In this document: piece after piece, positions 59,934-64,000 of the stretch
How positions within the stretch are numbered: the first letter of the stretch is position 1
How the letters are laid out: every line of letters starts with the position of its first letter
From: JAAXGX01 sp965203565
GTDB taxonomy: Bacteria > Acidobacteriota > Vicinamibacteria > Vicinamibacterales > UBA8438
Direction: 5' to 3'
NCBI GenBank assembly: GCA_965203565.1
Contig: OZ241896.1
Span: 2,728,001 to 2,792,000 of the forward strand
Length of the DNA stretch: 64,000 nucleotides
Made by a program: the position numbers and the translations under genes
The notes under the pieces: model-generated
Told to the model about the DNA's origin: nothing
The model's input: the letters and a program-made list of their open reading frames with translations, nothing else
The model's database searches: none

Positions 59934-62015
59934 TCACCGCGGCGAGAAGCTGCCTGCCCAGACGTCGTCGTACCGGACGCCTTCCCTCGTTCGGCGCTCC
60001 GTGAACTGTCCGGTGCGGATGCTGGCGACGTCGTAATCGGGCAGAGGACGCACGACGTAGCATTTGCCGTCCCGCCGCCAGAACTGCATGTGCAGGTACC
60101 TGTGCGGGCGCATGCGCGGCGGCAGCCCGCCCAGGAGGAACGTCCACCGAATTTTCTCAAAGCGAAAGTCCAGATTCTCGAATCCATGCCGTCGGCTGTC
60201 TGCGGGAAGATCGTTCACGTCGACAGGGCGCACGTGCAGGAAGAATGGCGGCTGACGCCGCAGGTCAGCGTCGCCGGGGCACTCGCGGCGAAAGTAAAGC
60301 AGATCGTCCCCGCCTTCCTCGTTCCTGAAGAGGTGGACGTCGTAGTCAGGAGACTGCAGAACGGGGCGTTGCGCGTCCGCGCGCCGTTCGCTTCGAGCCA
60401 GGACGGCTTCGTAGACGCTGCGATCGTAGAGAAAGAACGACCGGTTGTCCGGGGTCAGGGAACGGATGTCTGCGAGCCGATAATCCAGGACGAAATCGGC
60501 GTGACGCCTCATTCCGGGCGCCGTAGTCGCCATGTCTCTGAAACGGTAGTGGCTGCCGGACCCCATCTCCATCGTGGTCGCAATCGCCTTTCCTTGCGCG
60601 AGTCGGCGGATGGCGTCGCCGTCGGCCATCACGGCCCTTTCGAGCTTCGCATGTTCCGGATCGTGGACGGCCCGGGCCATGAGGAAGCACGACAGCACGA
60701 AAGTCGCCGCCGCTGCGGCCCCCGCGAGCACCGTGACGCGGCGCACGCCCGCCCATCGGAGCAGCCGGTCAAGACGCGGCAGCGTCAGCGCGAGCAGCGC
60801 CAGCGGGACGCCGGCGTAGAACATGCTATTGAATTCGTGTATCTGGTAGTGACCCCGGTCAGGCCACCAGAAGCTATCTCGCGTGACGACGACCCAGCAC
60901 GGTCCGGACAGTGCGAGCGCCGTCAACGGAAGGCGGTGGCGGGCAGCCGGCCGAACAACGAGGACCAGCGTCGCCAGCACCAACAGCGCGGACAGGACGA
61001 CGAGTGAGGTGCTCCCGTACCGACGATTCGTCCTGATAAGCTCAGCGATGTCAGCGCCGTCAGCGAAGACGAAGTGGGTGACGGCGTAAGGGACCGACGC
61101 CAGGGCGACGCGATCCAACTGCGCCTCGGTGAAGAGCAGCCAGTTGAAATCGAGCTCGCTCCTCGAAACGACGCCGGTGCGTTGCAGCGCCGAGCGCACC
61201 GAAGGCAGCTCCGCCAGCGGCGTCTCGCCGCCGAGCGCCGCATGCTCCCGCGCGACGTTCGTCCCCAGCACCACCGACCCGAACAGCACCGCAACCACCC
61301 CCAGCGTCAGGCAGCGGCGGGCGGCGCGACCGTCCCCGCGGCGCCACGCCGACGCCAGACCGAGCGCCACGAACGGACCGACCAGCGCATAGACGTGCCA
61401 GTCCAGCAGCAGCGCCCCGCACGTCTTCGCCACCAGCTGCCCGTACCGCCCTTCGGTCGCGAACACCGCCATGCCGTGAAAGACCAGCAGCAGGCCGAAC
61501 AGGCCGACGACCCCCTCCGTCGAGACCGTGTCGGCAAAGTAGAGGGCGTGGAACGACGAGAACGCCAGCAGCGTGGCCGCCAGCGCCGTCCAGGGGTCGC
61601 GCACCAGCCGGCGCAGGGCGAGCCAGGCGAGCACCGCCGCGGCGGCGTGGAACGCCAGCATCAGCAGCCGCGCGGCGCGTAGCTGGGCCCGCGAGTCGTC
61701 CGGGAACGGCAGCGTGACGAGCTTGATCAGCAGGTGTCCGAACACGGGGAAGCGGTTGTACGGCACGTAGACGCGGCGGCCTTCGTCGTCCAGCCGCTGC
61801 CCGTAGAAACCGAGAAAGCGGTGCTCCGGCGACAGGTTCGCGGCTATCGCCATGTGGTTGTGCATCAACCAGTCGTCTCCGACCCTCCGGTCGGGACCGC
61901 TGCCCAGGAGGCACGCCGCCGCCAGCGCCAGGAGCAGGACGAGAGCCGGCGCCGACGAACGCGGCGCCGGCTCGTTTTCGACAGGGGAGCGCCGCGGCGG
62001 AGAGTCGGTATCCAA
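59934..62015 (-). CDS. Large polytopic membrane protein, glycosyltransferase-like (function unknown)
   Basis: A ~693-residue protein with an N-terminal membrane helix (APALVLLLALAAACLLGSG), then VGDDWLMHNHMAIAAN and about ten further helices up to residue ~470, followed by a ~220-residue soluble C-terminal part. The topology and N-terminal acidic loop (first periplasmic loop Asp-Asp) resemble GT-C fold lipid-linked sugar transferases, but no specific family was recognised. TTG 62015 is proposed as the start because a TATAAT -10 box covers the earlier in-frame TTG at 62036; neither has a good ribosome site. Confidence 0.55.
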   Translation of the reverse strand: MDTDSPPRRSPVENEPAPRSSAPALVLLLALAAACLLGSGPDRRVGDDWLMHNHMAIAANLSPEHRFLGFYGQRLDDEGRRVYVPYNRFPVFGHLLIKLVTLPFPDDSRAQLRAARLLMLAFHAAAAVLAWLALRRLVRDPWTALAATLLAFSSFHALYFADTVSTEGVVGLFGLLLVFHGMAVFATEGRYGQLVAKTCGALLLDWHVYALVGPFVALGLASAWRRGDGRAARRCLTLGVVAVLFGSVVLGTNVAREHAALGGETPLAELPSVRSALQRTGVVSRSELDFNWLLFTEAQLDRVALASVPYAVTHFVFADGADIAELIRTNRRYGSTSLVVLSALLVLATLVLVVRPAARHRLPLTALALSGPCWVVVTRDSFWWPDRGHYQIHEFNSMFYAGVPLALLALTLPRLDRLLRWAGVRRVTVLAGAAAAATFVLSCFLMARAVHDPEHAKLERAVMADGDAIRRLAQGKAIATTMEMGSGSHYRFRDMATTAPGMRRHADFVLDYRLADIRSLTPDNRSFFLYDRSVYEAVLARSERRADAQRPVLQSPDYDVHLFRNEEGGDDLLYFRRECPGDADLRRQPPFFLHVRPVDVNDLPADSRRHGFENLDFRFEKIRWTFLLGGLPPRMRPHRYLHMQFWRRDGKCYVVRPLPDYDVASIRTGQFTERRTREGVRYDDVWAGSFSPR

Positions 62016-62035
62016 TTGCGAGTGACTGGACGGCA

Positions 62036-62041
62036 ATTATA
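62036..62041 (-). promoter_or_regulatory. -10 hexamer in an AT-rich gap
   Basis: TATAAT on the - strand within an AT-rich stretch (62036-62060). Its last base overlaps the TTG at 62036, so that codon could not be translated from this promoter. Confidence 0.4.
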
Positions 62042-62098
62042 AATATTTTATCAAACATTTGGCGGTGAGCCGCGTGTTCCGGGACACCAACCGGGCTG

Positions 62099-63193
62099 TC
62101 AGCGGCCGAGCAGCGGCGACGGCCGGTGCGGCGCGTAGCGGACGAGGCGCCGGCGGGCGACCTCGCCGGCGTAGACGTTGCCTTCGAAGTCGACGCCGAG
62201 AAACTCGATGCCGGCGCCCACGTCCTCGTCGTGCTGCGGGATGAAGTGGGTCACCCAGGCCTGCTCGGTCTTCAGGTCGCCGATCCGGATCCCCTTCTCC
62301 CACCCGAAGTTGCTGCGCCAGTTGTCGGGCGGGCCTTCGCGGACCATCCCGGAGAGGCCGTCGCCGGCGTACAGGACGTCGTTCCGGTCGATGAACAGCC
62401 CGCTCGGCTTGCCGTAGTGCGTCCAGATGTACAGCAGGCCGCCGTCCGGATCGAAGACCTGGATCCGGCTGTTGCCCCGGTCGGCGACGTAGACCCGCCC
62501 GCGGGAGTCGATCTTGACGTCGTGCGGATCGCTGAAGCGGGCCGCTTCCTTGCTCTCCGAGCCGACCCCGCCGCCGATCGCCCGCAGGAACCGGCCGTCG
62601 CGCGAGAACCGGACGATCCGGTTGTTGCCGCCGCGGTGGCCGTCCGTCACCCAGACGTCGCCGTTGGGGGCGACCGCCACCCCTGACGGGCCGTTGAAGC
62701 GGCGCTCGTCGTCGCCCCAGACGCCGGCCTCGCCGAGGCGCATCACCACGTCGCCCTGCTGGTTCAACTTCAGCACCTGGTGCCCGATCCCGATCGCCTC
62801 GCCCGGCGCCGCGCGCGGGTCGCCGTGCGCCCCGCCTTCGGTCACCCACAGGAACCCTTCACGGTCGAGGAAGAAGCCGTGCGGGAAGCCGAACAGGCCG
62901 GCGCCCAGGCTGTCGACGAGGTTGCCTTCGAGGTCGAACTTCAGGATCGGGTCGAGATCGGAGCCCGCGCACTGGTTCGCGCCGCACCGGTCGAGAATCC
63001 AGAGATGCCGGCCGTCCGGGTCGGGGAAGACGCCGCTCACCATGCCCAGCGCGCGCCCGTCGGGGAGCCGCTCCCAGCCGAACGTCGCCCGGTACGGATT
63101 GGTGGTGGACGACTGGGCCTGGAGCGCCGCGCCGGCCGCCGCCGTCTGGGCGGCCAGCGCGGCGGCGACGGCGGCTTCGCGGAAACGCGCCAT
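62099..63193 (-). CDS. Secreted NHL-repeat beta-propeller protein (PAL-like)
   Basis: A 364-residue exported protein with an N-terminal signal (AAVAAALAAQTAAAGAALQAQ) and NHL-type propeller repeats (GFPHGFFLDREGFLWVTEGG, FNGPSGVAVAPNGDVWVTDGH, FSDPHDVKIDSRGRVYVADRGNSRIQVFDPDG, YGKPSGLFIDRNDVLYAGDG, FLGVDFEGNVYAGEV). Similar proteins are annotated as peptidyl-alpha-hydroxyglycine alpha-amidating lyase family, but bacterial members lack shown activity. A CGANQC pair near residue 75 could form a disulfide. Confidence 0.75.
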   Translation of the reverse strand: MARFREAAVAAALAAQTAAAGAALQAQSSTTNPYRATFGWERLPDGRALGMVSGVFPDPDGRHLWILDRCGANQCAGSDLDPILKFDLEGNLVDSLGAGLFGFPHGFFLDREGFLWVTEGGAHGDPRAAPGEAIGIGHQVLKLNQQGDVVMRLGEAGVWGDDERRFNGPSGVAVAPNGDVWVTDGHRGGNNRIVRFSRDGRFLRAIGGGVGSESKEAARFSDPHDVKIDSRGRVYVADRGNSRIQVFDPDGGLLYIWTHYGKPSGLFIDRNDVLYAGDGLSGMVREGPPDNWRSNFGWEKGIRIGDLKTEQAWVTHFIPQHDEDVGAGIEFLGVDFEGNVYAGEVARRRLVRYAPHRPSPLLGR

Positions 63194-63245
63194 GACGGTT
63201 CACCTCCCGCTCTGCGGGCGAAGGTACCCGCACCGCGGGCGGGCG

Positions 63246-64000
63246 TCAAGACCGGTCCGGCGCCGCGCCGGTCCGCCCGCCGGCCGCCGCTCGGCCGGCT
63301 GACCCGGCCGGCGGGCGTGAAGTCCCGGCCGGCTCCGGCAGGTTGTCGACAGCCAGCGGCTCTATCGGATCCGGAAGGGGAAACCCGAAGATCCGGGAGT
63401 AGAAGTAGAGTTCCCCCTCGAAGGTGCGCCGGATCGTCTCGGCCCGGCGGAAGCCGTGCTGTTCCCCTTCGTACAGCACGAGCGCCACCGGCAGACCCTT
63501 GGCGCGCAGCGCGTCCGCCATCCGCGTCGCCTGATCGGGCGGCGCGATCCGGTCCTCCAGCCCCTGGAACAGGACGACGGGACAGGACAGCCCGGCGGCG
63601 TGATGCACGGGCGAGCGGGCGGCCAGCACGTCCCGCCGCCGGGGATACGGCGCAACGAGCCGGTCGAGGTAGCGCGACTCGAACTTGTGGGTGCTCCGGG
63701 CCAGCGCCTCCAGATCGCTGACGCCGTACGAGCAGGCCCCGGCGCTGAAGACGTCCCGGAACGCGAGGGCGCACAGCGTCGTGTATCCGCCCGCGCTGTT
63801 TCCCCGGATGGCCAGCCGCTCGCCGTCGACCTCGCCGCGGGCCGCCAGGAGCCGCGCGCCGTTGACGCAGTCGTCGACGTCCACGACGCCCCACGCTCCG
63901 TCGAGGCGGCGCCGGTACTCCCGCCCGTATCCGCTGCTGCCCCCGTAGTTGACGTCCAGCACCGCGAAACCCCGGCTGGTCCAGTACTGGACCGCCATGT
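63246..64000 (-). CDS. S9 prolyl oligopeptidase-family peptidase, 5' partial
   Basis: The frame is open at the right edge, so only the C-terminal catalytic alpha/beta-hydrolase domain is seen (~250 residues). Catalytic triad: Ser in GNSAGGYT, Asp in QGLEDRIAPP and His in GEQHGFRRA. VNYGGSSGYGREYRRRLDGAWGVVDVDD is typical of acylaminoacyl-peptidase-like S9C enzymes. The last ~35 residues are a Pro/Gly/Ala-rich tail. The N-terminal propeller lies outside the window. Confidence 0.88.
   Translation of the reverse strand, partial: MAVQYWTSRGFAVLDVNYGGSSGYGREYRRRLDGAWGVVDVDDCVNGARLLAARGEVDGERLAIRGNSAGGYTTLCALAFRDVFSAGACSYGVSDLEALARSTHKFESRYLDRLVAPYPRRRDVLAARSPVHHAAGLSCPVVLFQGLEDRIAPPDQATRMADALRAKGLPVALVLYEGEQHGFRRAETIRRTFEGELYFYSRIFGFPLPDPIEPLAVDNLPEPAGTSRPPAGSAGRAAAGGRTGAAPDRS

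Overview
The window is about 70% G+C, densely packed and read mostly as tightly overlapping operons (many 4-bp ATGA/GTGA stop-start overlaps, frequent GTG/TTG starts). It contains ordinary bacterial chromosome content plus an accessory microcompartment locus. The gene mix (CdaA-CdaR-GlmM, class II aldolase plus microcompartment shell genes, TIGR02757-type protein, Gld-like ABC transporter with DUF4340, siroheme APS/sulfite reduction, outer-membrane OmpA/Pal and TorF-like proteins) suggests a Gram-negative, probably Acidobacteriota (Vicinamibacteria-like) genome. That taxonomic placement is inference; no rRNA or tRNA gene was seen.

Left part (1-15968, + strand): the 3' end of a cysteine synthase-rhodanese fusion, a Mec-type JAMM protease, a CysO/MoaD-like sulfur carrier and a MoeZ-like activating enzyme form a protein-thiocarboxylate cysteine-synthesis cluster. 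Then come tilS-ftsH-folP, cdaA-cdaR-glmM (c-di-AMP and cell-wall precursor), pdxJ, two small proteins, a compact bacterial microcompartment locus (class II aldolase with a probable encapsulation tail, one BMC-H, three BMC-P), nth, a coiled-coil protein, and queE-queC.

Middle part: on the - strand a Gld-like ABC transporter with DUF4340 protein and a PBP4-type DacB (15979-22430) and a receiver-PilZ protein; on + an OmpA/Pal lipoprotein. Pyrimidine synthesis follows as divergent pyrK-pyrD-pyrF (-) and pyrR-pyrB-pyrC (+), with a PyrR-binding RNA hairpin at the start of the pyrR leader; pyrE is at 34270. After pyrC a TIGR02757 gene is interrupted at its 3' end by a roughly 1.7-kb low-GC insertion carrying an SGNH-hydrolase gene, bounded by two nested sets of direct repeats. 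Two glycosyltransferases, pyrE, truA and the classic uppS-cdsA-dxr-rseP cluster follow.

Right part (- strand): a nitrogen-assimilation supercluster read as lysR-gltB-gltD-bEBP(NifA/NtrC-like), then a sigma-54 promoter with two identical 12-bp upstream sites, then glnK-amt-torF. Upstream of that lies a sulfate-reduction operon (tauE-like exporter, cysH, precorrin-2 dehydrogenase, SUMT, sulfite reductase, companion protein) whose roughly 170-nt leader looks like a transcription attenuator. The end of the window carries a catalase, a TauD-type dioxygenase, a large membrane protein, an NHL-repeat protein and the 3' part of an S9 peptidase. The two ends are functionally linked: APS/sulfite reduction at the right makes sulfide, and the cysteine-forming machinery sits at the left.
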